Both the position numbers and the translations under genes were made by a program. From a virus, in IMG/VR virus record IMGVR_UViG_3300009702_000045, positions 1 to 41,352 of that record: a stretch of 41,352 nucleotides of DNA; one strand, written 5' to 3'. Every line of letters starts with the position of its first letter. Position 1 is the stretch's first letter. The notes beneath the pieces are model-generated. The model had not been told where the DNA came from. It searched no databases and saw only the letters and a list, made by a program, of their open reading frames with translations. Positions 31,057 through 39,679 of the stretch are shown here, in pieces.

Positions 31057-32397
31057 ATGGCTACACGTAAATTCCTCTACATTGATGCAGAGGGTATCGC
31101 AACCGAGGCTATTCTCGGCGCGGATGATCTTTCTCTAAGTTCTTTGGCTATTGCCTCTACAGGTAACATTACTGTTGCCGGTGGTGGTGAGCTTACAGGA
31201 CTTCCAGCTGTACCATCAGGCAATACCGCTGCTGCTTCCAAGGCATATGTAGATTCCCTTTCTAACGGTTTATCTTGGAAGGCCGCATGTCGCGTTCGTA
31301 CTAACGGAGAAGTTGACAATACTTGGACCGCTGTTGGTGCCGGTGTTGGTAAGACTCTTACTGCTCCTACGAATGCTGCTTCCTTCAATGACATTGATGG
31401 CGTAACGCTTATTGTTGGTGATCGTGTTTTGCTTGCTGACTATAATGGCAACGCTAATGATTCCCAGAATGGTATTTATGAGGTTACTGCTCTAGGCGAT
31501 GGTTCCACTACATCTTTCGAGCTTACTCGTACAACTGACGCTGATACAGACGCAGAGGTTGATGATGGAATGACCACTTGGGCCGGGGAAGGTACTGCCT
31601 ATGCCGATACTCGTTGGACTCTTATCACCAACGACCCAATCACTGTTGATACTACTGCTCTTGAGTTCACTCAGACCGCTGGTCCAGGTTCTCTTGTTGG
31701 CGGCGATGGTATTGATATTACTGGATCTACTGTTAAGGTAGACCTTGCAACCGTTTCTGGTCTTGAGTTCTCTACTGCTAAGCTTCGTGTTGACGCAGAC
31801 GGTACTCGTGGTACTGCAATTGACGCAGTTGGTGTCTATGTCAAGTTGGCATCAGCAGGTGCAGGTACTGGTGGTATCGAGTTTGATGGTTCTGGCGATC
31901 TTCAGGTTGACCTTACCGCAAGTCCAGGTCTTGAGCTTACGGCTACTGGTCTCCAGGCTCTTGTAGATACTACTACCATTCAGATTAATGGTTCTGGTCA
32001 GCTTGAAGTTATTGGTGCGGGCGATGCTAACCGTGTTTCTAACGTAGACACCGCTAACGAAGCTATAGCTATTGGTGATGCAGTTCAGTGGGGAGGACTT
32101 AATGACCGCGTTATTAAGTCCAATGCCGCTATTTCGGCTACTGGACTTCAGAAAACTTTTGGTTTAGCAGAGAGTGCAGCCGCAGCTGCTGGTAATACGC
32201 TTACTGTTGTATCTCACGGTATAGCAACTGGTGTAATCTCAGCTGCAACCGTTGGTGATCGTTATTTTCTCCAGTCCGGTGGTGGTATCGGAACTTCTGT
32301 TCCTTCCGGTAATGTTTCCGTTATTATGGTTGGATACGCTGTAAACGCAACAGATCTATTTGTTGATGTGAATATCCTTGGTAAGAAGGTTGCTTAA
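31057..32397 (+). CDS. Tail fibre/appendage protein
   Basis: The protein has 446 residues. Residues of about 60-215 match a common phage appendage domain: 'N-G-L-S-W-K-A-A', 'I-D-G-V-T-L-I-V-G-D-R-V-L-L', 'Q-N-G-I-Y-E-V', 'R-T-T-D-A-D' and 'G-T-A-Y-A-D-T-R-W'. Residues of about 215-320 are a repetitive fibre shaft ('G-L-E-F', 'G-I-E-F-D-G-S-G-D-L-Q-V', 'G-S-G-Q-L-E-V-I'). The C-terminus is a small beta domain. An AGGAG site precedes the ATG. The composition (Thr, Ala, Gly, Val) and probable high expression fit a virion protein. Confidence 0.75.
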   Translation: MATRKFLYIDAEGIATEAILGADDLSLSSLAIASTGNITVAGGGELTGLPAVPSGNTAAASKAYVDSLSNGLSWKAACRVRTNGEVDNTWTAVGAGVGKTLTAPTNAASFNDIDGVTLIVGDRVLLADYNGNANDSQNGIYEVTALGDGSTTSFELTRTTDADTDAEVDDGMTTWAGEGTAYADTRWTLITNDPITVDTTALEFTQTAGPGSLVGGDGIDITGSTVKVDLATVSGLEFSTAKLRVDADGTRGTAIDAVGVYVKLASAGAGTGGIEFDGSGDLQVDLTASPGLELTATGLQALVDTTTIQINGSGQLEVIGAGDANRVSNVDTANEAIAIGDAVQWGGLNDRVIKSNAAISATGLQKTFGLAESAAAAAGNTLTVVSHGIATGVISAATVGDRYFLQSGGGIGTSVPSGNVSVIMVGYAVNATDLFVDVNILGKKVA

Positions 32398-32404
32398 TTA
32401 GCCC

Positions 32405-34384
32405 ATGCCTATTACTGATAGAGTTCAAGTACTCATTTATGAGGAAGCCGCAAAGGGAGGGGATCCTTTAGACGATACCATGGGTATCCCTACGGAGATT
32501 TCTCCACAGGAAGATGGGTTAGAAACGGCCGGTGTGTATTTCCAGGATGCGTCAAACCGGGATGAAAATGTTTATATTGATAGAAATGGAGATGACCTCC
32601 GCTTTAGAGATGTAAACAATGCTATTCCGGTTACGCTATCTACTCTTACAGCTTCATCTACGCCAACATTAGACAGTGCCATCACTGCAGGAACTCCTGA
32701 CAATGATGTGGATATTCCTTTATCAGATCCTGTTATTTGGAGAGATGCTGGGGCTATACTCACTCCTTTATCTATAATAAAGACGAATATCACTACTACC
32801 GAAGTAGGGCTTAACATTACTCTCGCGGGTATTGGACAAACTGGTGTTCGTATTTCTAATACAGGAACGTCTGGATCAACCGATTTTAGAGATAGTGAAA
32901 TTCGTCATACGACTTCTTCTAATCTAAATATACTATCAGATATATCGTCAATATTCATCAGAGCTGGGAATAGTTCTACGGGGACTAAGGCTTCCACTGC
33001 GACTATTCAAGGCGGCGTCAATAGTAGCACGGGAGCTGGTGGTGATACTTATGTCCAGGGTGGGGTTGCCACTGGGGGCGGGGGTGACGGGGCGGTATAT
33101 ATAGGGGTTTCTACTACTTCCGCTATACAATTAGGCACAGTTACTATACCCACCACTATTACTGGAAATCTAAATCTTATAAGTGATGGATCTTTAGATG
33201 GTACTGTCAACAAAACTGCTGGAATACAAATACAAGATCAGACATCAAATGTATCCCCTGTAAAAGTAATAAGCGTAGATGCTCCGCCTGACGGACAGGT
33301 TACAGCGGCTAAGGGTTCTCTGGCCATTGATCCAGCTACACCTTCTCTCTACCAAAACACAGATGGGTCTACTACTTGGAGTCCTTTAGGCGGTTCTGGT
33401 GATGTTACAGCCGCAGCAACGCTAACAGATAATCGTCTAATGAGAGGGGATACTCCTGGACCAAAAGGCATTCAGAACAGTGGCATCACCGTCACGGATT
33501 CTGATGCTTTGCAGGACGTGACCCAGATTATATCTCCTCGCGCAACAGCATTGGCTGGGGCTATGGCGCTTGGTGACGTTACAGTACTAGGGACAACTGT
33601 TATTAATGCATCTAGTCCTGGCTCTGTTGCAATATGGCAAGCTACTGCTAACGCTTCTGGAGCAACTTCAACGTTGGAAGCGACTAGTCTTGGCGCTTTT
33701 TCTGCTGGGCGAGCAAACTCCACTTTTACAGGTACGGCCTTACTCAGTGCGTCTGGCATCGGATCATTCGCCGGAGGCCACTCCAGTGCAACCTCGGGAC
33801 AAACGACAACTATTAAAGCTGGTGCTCAAGGCGCATTTGCCGCTGGGGCAGCAGATAGCGGGGGCCTTATTGAGGTTAGTAGTTCCGCAGCAGGCGGGTT
33901 TGCTCATGGTTCTGTTGTAACTGGGGCAAAGATTCGTGCAACTAGTGCTGGTGCATTCGCCTCTGGTTCCGTTCAGGGGACGGGCAGCCAGATTGTCTCA
34001 AGCGGAGCAGGATCTTTTGCCTCGGGTACCGGAGTGGGGATATCTGGGAGCACCGGGCAGATTCTAGCCTCGAACTCAGGTTCTATTGCTGGCGGGTTTG
34101 CTCTTGGTATCGCCACATCCGCTCTTATCAGCGCAAGTGGACAAGGTTCCTTAGCTTGGGGAAATGCGGCCAATGCTACCATTTCTGCTAGTGCAACCAA
34201 CTCTGTTCAGTTTGGGATTGGAACCAACGCGATAGCAGGCAGTCTCCAAGTTGGGGATACTACCAACGGATTGCGCTTTATCTCAGGCGGAACTACTAGC
34301 ACAATTGTAGGTTCATTTTGGACGGATGGAACTGATGTATTTTGCCGTACAGGCGGAGTTACAAAGAACTTAACTAATATTTAG
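32405..34384 (+). CDS. Long tail fibre with YadA-head-like repeats
   Basis: The protein has 659 residues. The N-terminal 350 residues are fibre-like beta modules. Residues of about 425-610 contain eight consecutive 19-23 residue repeats built on G-[S/A/G]-[F/I/L]-[A/S]-x-G, alternating with 'I-x-A-S-x' strands. This is similar in logic to the left-handed beta-roll head of trimeric adhesins such as YadA. The last 40 residues ('F-W-T-D-G-T-D-V-F-C-R-T-G-G') look like a foldon-type tip. It is probably the main receptor-binding fibre. No recognisable ribosome site precedes the ATG at 32405, only 7 nt after the upstream stop. Confidence 0.75.
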   Translation: MPITDRVQVLIYEEAAKGGDPLDDTMGIPTEISPQEDGLETAGVYFQDASNRDENVYIDRNGDDLRFRDVNNAIPVTLSTLTASSTPTLDSAITAGTPDNDVDIPLSDPVIWRDAGAILTPLSIIKTNITTTEVGLNITLAGIGQTGVRISNTGTSGSTDFRDSEIRHTTSSNLNILSDISSIFIRAGNSSTGTKASTATIQGGVNSSTGAGGDTYVQGGVATGGGGDGAVYIGVSTTSAIQLGTVTIPTTITGNLNLISDGSLDGTVNKTAGIQIQDQTSNVSPVKVISVDAPPDGQVTAAKGSLAIDPATPSLYQNTDGSTTWSPLGGSGDVTAAATLTDNRLMRGDTPGPKGIQNSGITVTDSDALQDVTQIISPRATALAGAMALGDVTVLGTTVINASSPGSVAIWQATANASGATSTLEATSLGAFSAGRANSTFTGTALLSASGIGSFAGGHSSATSGQTTTIKAGAQGAFAAGAADSGGLIEVSSSAAGGFAHGSVVTGAKIRATSAGAFASGSVQGTGSQIVSSGAGSFASGTGVGISGSTGQILASNSGSIAGGFALGIATSALISASGQGSLAWGNAANATISASATNSVQFGIGTNAIAGSLQVGDTTNGLRFISGGTTSTIVGSFWTDGTDVFCRTGGVTKNLTNI

Positions 34385-34438
34385 TAGTAAAATTGCACAG
34401 TGTGATGTTCTAATTTCAAAAATAGGGGATAAAACCGA

Positions 34439-34627
34439 ATGAAAACGTCAATACAACGTTATTTTGAATCTCAGATCATAGAAACTGTTTCCAGATCCTT
34501 AGGTTTGGAGATTTCAGAGATCACAATAAGTGATGGCAAACTCTCGTTGGTTTGCAATATTGCCGGAGAAGGTTCGCAACAATTGTTTTGGCAGGCTGTT
34601 TTGGAGCTACAAAGGCTAAGGAAATAG
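34439..34627 (+). CDS. Small hypothetical protein (62 aa)
   Basis: The protein has 62 residues with an amphipathic helix ('Y-F-E-S-Q-I-I-E-T-V-S-R-S-L'), a beta hairpin and a final helix ('F-W-Q-A-V-L-E-L-Q-R-L'). AGGGGA supplies a good ribosome site. It lies between fibre genes and may be a fibre chaperone; no family recognised. Confidence 0.5.
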   Translation: MKTSIQRYFESQIIETVSRSLGLEISEITISDGKLSLVCNIAGEGSQQLFWQAVLELQRLRK

Positions 34628-34718
34628 ACAGGAATAATACTGCAGGATAACCTGATTCTGTCTTTAAAACGGGTTAATTGCTTGTGTTAAGCTTTCCTAG
34701 AGAAACAAGAAGAAGTAA

Positions 34719-35285
34719 ATGCTTATCTATGAGAAATCCAGAACTCAAGCACCTTTTAATCTTACATTAGATCAAGAGGGCGCAGGTGGTCTTACAGGTA
34801 AGACTCCTGCTTTAGCCTTTAGAGATGCTACAACTACTGATTCCTATTTGGATTGGGGTGACTCTACGTTCAAAACATCGGGATGGGCTATCAAATATTT
34901 ACATATGACTGAGGTAGAACGTGGTCACTATACTTCTCTTATAAGCCTAAGTGCAATAGCTGGCATAGTCGTTGGAAGTGTTATTTCCGCAGAATACCAT
35001 GTAGATGATGGTGGAGCTGTAAAAGGCGAGGATCAAGAAACTCTTCTAGTAGTAGAGACTATTGATGAAATAGCTACAGATGTAGTAGCAGCCATAGGTA
35101 GTGTTGGTGTGGGCCTAACAGCAGCCCAGGCTACTCAGCTTATTGAGATTTGGCAGGTTCTAGGTCTGGATATCACTCATCCTCTCACTGTATCTAAGAC
35201 CGCTAGAAGTGCCGGATCTGTTATTGGGCAGAAGATTGAAGAGAACGTACCTACCGCAGGTTCTGTCAAGGTTACTAGACAATAA
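34719..35285 (+). CDS. Virion structural protein (putative)
   Basis: The protein has 188 residues. The N-terminal 100 residues ('A-P-F-N-L-T-L-D', 'G-L-T-G-K-T-P-A-L-A-F-R', 'Y-L-D-W-G-D-S-T-F-K', 'E-R-G-H-Y') follow a pattern seen in phage baseplate and appendage proteins with BppU-like folds. The remainder is helical and beta mixed. The preceding 91-nt gap holds no convincing promoter. Coupled by TAATG to the next gene. Confidence 0.55.
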   Translation: MLIYEKSRTQAPFNLTLDQEGAGGLTGKTPALAFRDATTTDSYLDWGDSTFKTSGWAIKYLHMTEVERGHYTSLISLSAIAGIVVGSVISAEYHVDDGGAVKGEDQETLLVVETIDEIATDVVAAIGSVGVGLTAAQATQLIEIWQVLGLDITHPLTVSKTARSAGSVIGQKIEENVPTAGSVKVTRQ

Positions 35286-35746
35286 TGTCTACTGTTCTTA
35301 TAGATGCCAATTGTGTGCTGGCCGACCCATTTCAGGTTGCCACTCAAGGTCTACTTGACAATAGCATAGGCATGGCTACATTGGGGTGGATCATAAGAGT
35401 AGAGGCAGAGACACCAGTTGTGGTGGTACCTTCACCTCCTAGGAATATTGGGGTGTTGATCGGTGACCCCCGCAGAGAGTGGTGGGTTCGTAAGGATGCG
35501 AGTGACCCATGGTTTGGTCCTCTTTCCTACCGAGATGCCAACTCTCATGCTCGTCGTATGACAGTGCGCGTAGATAATACTATTGCCGAAGTAAAGTACG
35601 CTCAGGTGGGTACTATTCTAGGAACAAGAGGCGGAGATCCAAACGTGACACCAAACATGTTTGTGGCATATATGTATGAGAATGGTAAACAATTCCTTGC
35701 GGGCCGAATGGCGGAATATAACGCCGATAGATTACCCGTAACATGA
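35285..35746 (+). CDS. Hypothetical protein with the duplicated small domain
   Basis: The protein has 153 residues. Residues 1-55 are an unrecognised domain ending in a Val/Pro linker. Residues of about 65-115 correspond to the domain of the 79-residue protein encoded at 29549-29788. It is followed directly by an HNH endonuclease whose ATG overlaps its stop. Role unknown; it sits at the end of the structural block. Confidence 0.55.
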   Translation: MSTVLIDANCVLADPFQVATQGLLDNSIGMATLGWIIRVEAETPVVVVPSPPRNIGVLIGDPRREWWVRKDASDPWFGPLSYRDANSHARRMTVRVDNTIAEVKYAQVGTILGTRGGDPNVTPNMFVAYMYENGKQFLAGRMAEYNADRLPVT

Positions 35747-36351
35747 CTAAGTGGTGCAACAAATGCAAGACTGAAAAGTCTTTAGATGCCTTCAGTAAAA
35801 ACCAGTATTACTGTAAGGCATGCAATAAGGCGTATACAAAGGCAAACAGGGAGTCAATTTCTGCCAAGAAACGTTCTTACTATGCAAAGAATGCGGAAAG
35901 TATAAAGACAAAGAACAAGCAGTACAGGGTAAACAACCCCGAGAAGGTAAAGGCTTTTGAAAAGAAGAGACATAAGACTACTCATAGGAAAGAGCAGTAC
36001 AAGAAATACAGAGAAGAAAACAGAGAGGTATTGCTGGAAAGATCTTTGCGCTTCCAGAGGGAAAACAAGGAATGGGCTAGAGCAAGAAATGCTAAACGTA
36101 GAGCTGCAAAGAAATGCAGAACGGCAGCCTGGGCAGACTTCGAGGCTATCCAATCCTACTACGTTACCTGCCCGGAGGGGTATCATGTAGACCATATTAT
36201 TCCTCTTCAAGGTAGGTGGGATTGGAGGGGCGAAGGACTAGAGCCCGTAGTGTCGGGACTTCATGTTGAGAATAACTTGCAGCACCTATCTGCTTTTGAG
36301 AACAACCCTAAAAACAGTATGTACGAGCCCGAGATAGAGGACGTAACATGA
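35743..36351 (+). CDS. HNH endonuclease with N-terminal zinc ribbon
   Basis: The protein has 202 residues. An N-terminal zinc ribbon ('C-N-K-C-K-T-E-K', 'Y-Y-C-K-A-C') is followed by a long Lys/Arg/Glu-rich helix (about 30-125). The catalytic part shows 'G-Y-H-V-D-H-I-I-P-L', 'G-L-H-V-E-N-N-L-Q' and 'F-E-N-N-P-K-N-S', the classic H-N-H arrangement. It is a probable homing endonuclease. ATGA overlaps join it to both neighbours. Confidence 0.85.
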   Translation: MTKWCNKCKTEKSLDAFSKNQYYCKACNKAYTKANRESISAKKRSYYAKNAESIKTKNKQYRVNNPEKVKAFEKKRHKTTHRKEQYKKYREENREVLLERSLRFQRENKEWARARNAKRRAAKKCRTAAWADFEAIQSYYVTCPEGYHVDHIIPLQGRWDWRGEGLEPVVSGLHVENNLQHLSAFENNPKNSMYEPEIEDVT

Positions 36352-37007
36352 ATAAGGCAAAGAGGTATGCTGGCTACAAGAAGTATACGTCTCTTATAAT
36401 GAAGCATAATCCTAAAGTCATTGTTGGGTTTGATGAGACAGGCAATGGGGCTATTGCTGGTCCTTTGTGTGTAGCTGGTTGCGCTCTAGAGCTAGACTTT
36501 GCGGAGATTGTAAAAGATTCCAAGCGCTATTCTTCGGATAAGGCCCGTAGGAAAGCCTATGACATGATTCAAGAGAAAGCTATAACTACTATAGCTTTTA
36601 TGGTTACACCAGACGAAATTGCCAGAGTGGGCCACGCTGCTGCTCTTGAATCTCTGTATATGACTACCTTAGATTTCATGTACGGCTTACACGGAGAAGA
36701 TGGGCTTTACATCTTTGATGGAGATAAGCCAGTAAAAGAAACTGAGATAAATCATTATGCCTTGGTAAAGGCAGACGATTTCGTTCCCGCCGTATCCGCA
36801 GCTTCTGTTGTTGCTAAATGCGAGCGAGATGAGGAAATAAAGAAAGTACATATCGGTCCATGGAGATTTGATAAGTCGAAAGGATACCCAACCCCTGACC
36901 ATCTCAAGATGCTTGAGGATCTTGGCCCTATTAAAGGTGTGCATAGAATGAACATATCTAGAGTTCGAAAAGCCTTTAATAATAAGGGGTGGTACGAGGA
37001 AATATGA
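36348..37007 (+). CDS. rnhB: Ribonuclease HII
   Basis: The protein has 219 residues. It cleaves RNA in RNA-DNA hybrids, which could remove primers or misincorporated ribonucleotides. Family motifs: 'V-G-F-D-E-T-G-N-G-A-I-A-G-P' with D29 and E30, 'K-D-S-K-R', 'F-D-G-D' with D124, and 'K-A-D-D-F-V-P-A-V-S-A-A-S-V-V-A-K' with D143. Near the end, 'K-G-Y-P-T-P-D-H' and 'G-V-H-R' follow. The first motif has Asn where cellular enzymes have Arg (G-R-G). T4-like phages normally use an unrelated RNase H, so this is a bacterial-type replacement. Overlaps both neighbours (ATGA). Confidence 0.92.
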   Translation: MNKAKRYAGYKKYTSLIMKHNPKVIVGFDETGNGAIAGPLCVAGCALELDFAEIVKDSKRYSSDKARRKAYDMIQEKAITTIAFMVTPDEIARVGHAAALESLYMTTLDFMYGLHGEDGLYIFDGDKPVKETEINHYALVKADDFVPAVSAASVVAKCERDEEIKKVHIGPWRFDKSKGYPTPDHLKMLEDLGPIKGVHRMNISRVRKAFNNKGWYEEI

Positions 37008-37204
37008 ACAAACCACTTGAAAAGATCAAGCATGGTCTTAAAATAGTAGAGGCGATGGAAGAGGGTAAGCTCTTCTTCGTAGAGGATATTCGAAGAGCTA
37101 CAGGCTTAGATGAGAAGACATTAAGGGGAGTACTCCTTAGGCTTCTTAAGAATCGTTACCTAGAGAAGAATGCGCGGGGACAGTGGTTTAAGCAGCCGGA
37201 GTAG
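37004..37204 (+). CDS. Small winged-helix DNA-binding protein
   Basis: The protein has 66 residues from the ATG overlapping the rnhB stop. The 'F-F-V-E-D-I-R-R-A-T-G-L-D-E-K-T-L-R-G-V-L' segment is a helix-turn-helix, followed by a wing ('L-K-N-R-Y-L-E-K-N-A-R-G-Q-W-F'), as in small MarR/IclR-like regulators. A likely transcription regulator for phage or host genes; target unknown. Confidence 0.65.
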   Translation: MNKPLEKIKHGLKIVEAMEEGKLFFVEDIRRATGLDEKTLRGVLLRLLKNRYLEKNARGQWFKQPE

Positions 37205-37210
37205 AAGATT

Positions 37211-38101
37211 ATGGGGACATATCTAGAAGAGCTTGAGGAGCTAGTAGCGGGGCCTTATTCCTGTGCTACAGCCTCAGTCCAGATAGCAGTTCAATCCTGC
37301 CTGGAGTTGTTGGGTACTAGGGTAGATGTTATTCCGGTGATTATGCCGGTCACTTCTGCACCAGATACTCTATCCGTAGTCTTGCGTGCTAGTGGGCATC
37401 CACTGCTCCTTGACATCGAGGATGAATACTTACAGATGGATCTAGAACAATTGCGAGATGCACTTGAGATGTTGGAGGAACAGAATCGAGTTCCGGTGAT
37501 CCTGTTTAACCAGCCCTTTAGAATGCCAGTTCGGAAAGAGCTACTTGAGTTAGTTTTGGACTATCCCAGTATAGTAGACAGTAGAATTGTGCCACATGAG
37601 CAACTTTCCGGCCCAGATATCCCCTGCACTTTCAATGTGTTTGATCTTTCCATTGTTTGTGGAGCTGGAGGTTTGATAATTCATAAGTTCCCAGAACAGG
37701 TAGACCAGCTGAAAATGGTGCGGAGTGGCCCTATGGGGTTAGACGGTGCCCTGCCAGAGATGCTGGCAGAGGAGGCTGCTGATGCCCAGAGCTACTGGCA
37801 GACTACACGAGAATACTATTGGGGAGAAGTTGAGAAGTTCATTGGCACTGAGCATCAAGTAATGGGGCCATCAACCGAACCTGGAGTAGTGTGGCTGAGA
37901 GTAGACAATGCTCGCAGAACAGCCGTCACCCTAAAGTCTTATGGAGTGGAGGCCGTTCTTGGTTTGGCTCCTTTATACAACATTGAAGAAGTGAAGCGCA
38001 GATATCGGGAAGAACCTGAATATCCTGTAACTAAAGCTTTAGAAAACAGTTTTGTGTGTTTCAATTATAGAGATATCGATAAGGCATTGAAAGTATTATG
38101 A
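37211..38101 (+). CDS. DegT/DnrJ/EryC1-like PLP-fold protein without visible Schiff-base lysine
   Basis: The protein has 296 residues, shorter than typical family members. The order of elements follows sugar aminotransferases: 'V-V-L-R-A-S-G-H-P-L-L-L-D-I' (about 57-70), 'V-P-V-I-L-F-N-Q-P' and 'S-I-V-D-S-R-I-V-P-H', then 'V-C-G-A-G-G-L-I-I-H', the equivalent of the 'T-G-E-G-G-A-V-V' strand. The lysine normally found a few residues before that strand is absent; the local sequence is 'F-D-L-S-I-V-C-G'. The protein may therefore be non-catalytic, or the family match may be remote. ATGA-coupled to the GIY-YIG gene. Confidence 0.55.
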   Translation: MGTYLEELEELVAGPYSCATASVQIAVQSCLELLGTRVDVIPVIMPVTSAPDTLSVVLRASGHPLLLDIEDEYLQMDLEQLRDALEMLEEQNRVPVILFNQPFRMPVRKELLELVLDYPSIVDSRIVPHEQLSGPDIPCTFNVFDLSIVCGAGGLIIHKFPEQVDQLKMVRSGPMGLDGALPEMLAEEAADAQSYWQTTREYYWGEVEKFIGTEHQVMGPSTEPGVVWLRVDNARRTAVTLKSYGVEAVLGLAPLYNIEEVKRRYREEPEYPVTKALENSFVCFNYRDIDKALKVL

Positions 38102-38862
38102 GTAAAATTTCTGGAATATATTGTATTACAAATGTTTCCAATGGAATGTTCTATTTAGGATCCAGTGTAGACATTGGACGAAGAAGATCTTCCCACTTTA
38201 GAGAGTTAAAGAAAGGTGTTCACGCTAATGAACATCTTCAGAGGTCTTTTATCAAATATGGAGAAAATAGTTTTGTTTTTTCCGTAGTAGAAACATGTCA
38301 TCCCGACCTTGTAAAATGTTTAGAAAACCTATTTTTAAATAGAGTCAAGATTTGCTGGGATTTATGCTTTAATATTTGTGACAAGTCTATTGGAGGACCA
38401 AGAATGGTGGCTGATAGGCATCCTATGTTTGGTAAAACTCATACAGAACAGACTCGAAGAAAACTAAGTAAAGCACATATAGGAAAAACACGTACCGAGG
38501 AACATAAACGCGCTATTAGTAAGGCTTTACAGAACAGAAGTTTTTCCAAGGAACACAAAATAGCCCTTTCTGAAGCTGCCAGCAATAGAATATACACAGA
38601 AAAAGAACGAGATAGATTTCGTGGAGAGAGTAATCACAGATATGGAAAATCTTTGTCTAAGGAACACAAAGCAAGAATTTCTACCTTATTTAGCAAGAAA
38701 ATAAGGAAATTAGAAAGCATAGGAACTCCAGTTGCTACGTATCCATCTTTGTCTGAGGCGGCTAAGTCTGTTGGGCTAGCGTCCGGTTCCCATATAGGAG
38801 AATGTGCCCGAGGACATAGAAAGACTGCAGGAGGTTTTCGTTGGGAGTTTATAGATGAATAA
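38098..38862 (+). CDS. GIY-YIG homing endonuclease with NUMOD repeats
   Basis: The protein has 254 residues. The catalytic domain shows 'S-G-I-Y-C-I-T-N', 'F-Y-L-G-S-S-V-D-I-G-R-R' and a conserved Glu in 'C-L-E-N-L-F'. Three NUMOD3-type DNA-binding repeats follow: 'M-F-G-K-T-H-T-E-Q-T-R-R', 'F-S-K-E-H-K-I-A-L-S' and 'Y-G-K-S-L-S-K-E-H-K'. A NUMOD1-like C-terminal module has 'S-L-S-E-A-A-K-S-V-G' and 'G-G-F-R-W-E-F'. The coding DNA is more AT-rich than its neighbours, consistent with a mobile origin. Overlaps the upstream gene by 4 nt and the downstream gene by 8 nt. Confidence 0.92.
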   Translation: MSKISGIYCITNVSNGMFYLGSSVDIGRRRSSHFRELKKGVHANEHLQRSFIKYGENSFVFSVVETCHPDLVKCLENLFLNRVKICWDLCFNICDKSIGGPRMVADRHPMFGKTHTEQTRRKLSKAHIGKTRTEEHKRAISKALQNRSFSKEHKIALSEAASNRIYTEKERDRFRGESNHRYGKSLSKEHKARISTLFSKKIRKLESIGTPVATYPSLSEAAKSVGLASGSHIGECARGHRKTAGGFRWEFIDE

Positions 38863-39679
38863 AAAACATGTCAAGATCCATAAAACTAAGATCGTAAAAA
38901 AGGAGTTGCTTTCAGAACACCCAAGAAACTCCAACAAGCAATCTCGCCATGTGTTCAAGGAGCTTAGGCAGAGTATACGTGAGCAAGGCTTTGACGAAAG
39001 CTTAATTGTTGTTCCGAAAGGAAATGAAGATCCAGGGTATTATATAGTTTCTGGAAACCATAGATTTAGAGCAGGAGTTGCGGAAGGTTTAGACGAGTTT
39101 CCAGTTGTACTAAGAGATGATTGGGATGAGGCAACTCAGCAAATAGAGATAATTCGTAGAAACTACGTCAGAGGCGAAATCAATAAGGATGCTTTCACTC
39201 TCGCAGTCAACGCCCTTGCTGCCGAGCAGGAGATGGATGTAGATGAAATTCGTGCGGCTATGGGTTTTGAGGACACGGAAGTATTCCTAGAGCTTTATAA
39301 GGAAGAAGAGGAGCGAGCAGAGGCTGCTCGTGCAGCCGCAGCCGAGCACCGTTCTAGCACTCCTAGCATCAATATGGTGGACGACTTGGGCGCTGTCCTT
39401 TCTGTCATTTTTGAACAGCATGGAGATACAGTTCCCTATAGTTTCCTGATCTTCCCTGCCGGAGGAAAGAATCACCTCTTTGTAGCCGCAACACCAGCTG
39501 TCCAGAGAAGTATGAGTAAGGTGGCAGAGTATTGCATAGCCAACCATCTCGATATCAATGTAGTTTTGGGGGGTTTATTGACTATTGGCCTTGCCCAGAG
39601 TAAGATGATAGAAGACAATAGTACTGAAGATGTTATTGAAAAAGGGTCTGTAGACCTAGGAGAAGACGTTGAATTCTAA
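38855..39679 (+). CDS. ParB-like nuclease-domain protein
   Basis: The protein has 274 residues. Residues of about 15-95 form a ParB/Srx domain ('E-H-P-R-N-S-N-K', 'L-R-Q-S-I-R-E-Q-G-F', 'S-G-N-H-R-F-R-A-G'). The 'G-N-H-R' matches the CTP/nucleotide-binding ParB box. Residues of about 120-165 include a Glu/Ala-rich helix; the C-terminal 110 residues are unrecognised and end acidic. Proteins of this kind are often found beside phage terminase genes, perhaps in genome recognition or packaging; its role here is unproven. Confidence 0.8.
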   Translation: MNKKHVKIHKTKIVKKELLSEHPRNSNKQSRHVFKELRQSIREQGFDESLIVVPKGNEDPGYYIVSGNHRFRAGVAEGLDEFPVVLRDDWDEATQQIEIIRRNYVRGEINKDAFTLAVNALAAEQEMDVDEIRAAMGFEDTEVFLELYKEEEERAEAARAAAAEHRSSTPSINMVDDLGAVLSVIFEQHGDTVPYSFLIFPAGGKNHLFVAATPAVQRSMSKVAEYCIANHLDINVVLGGLLTIGLAQSKMIEDNSTEDVIEKGSVDLGEDVEF

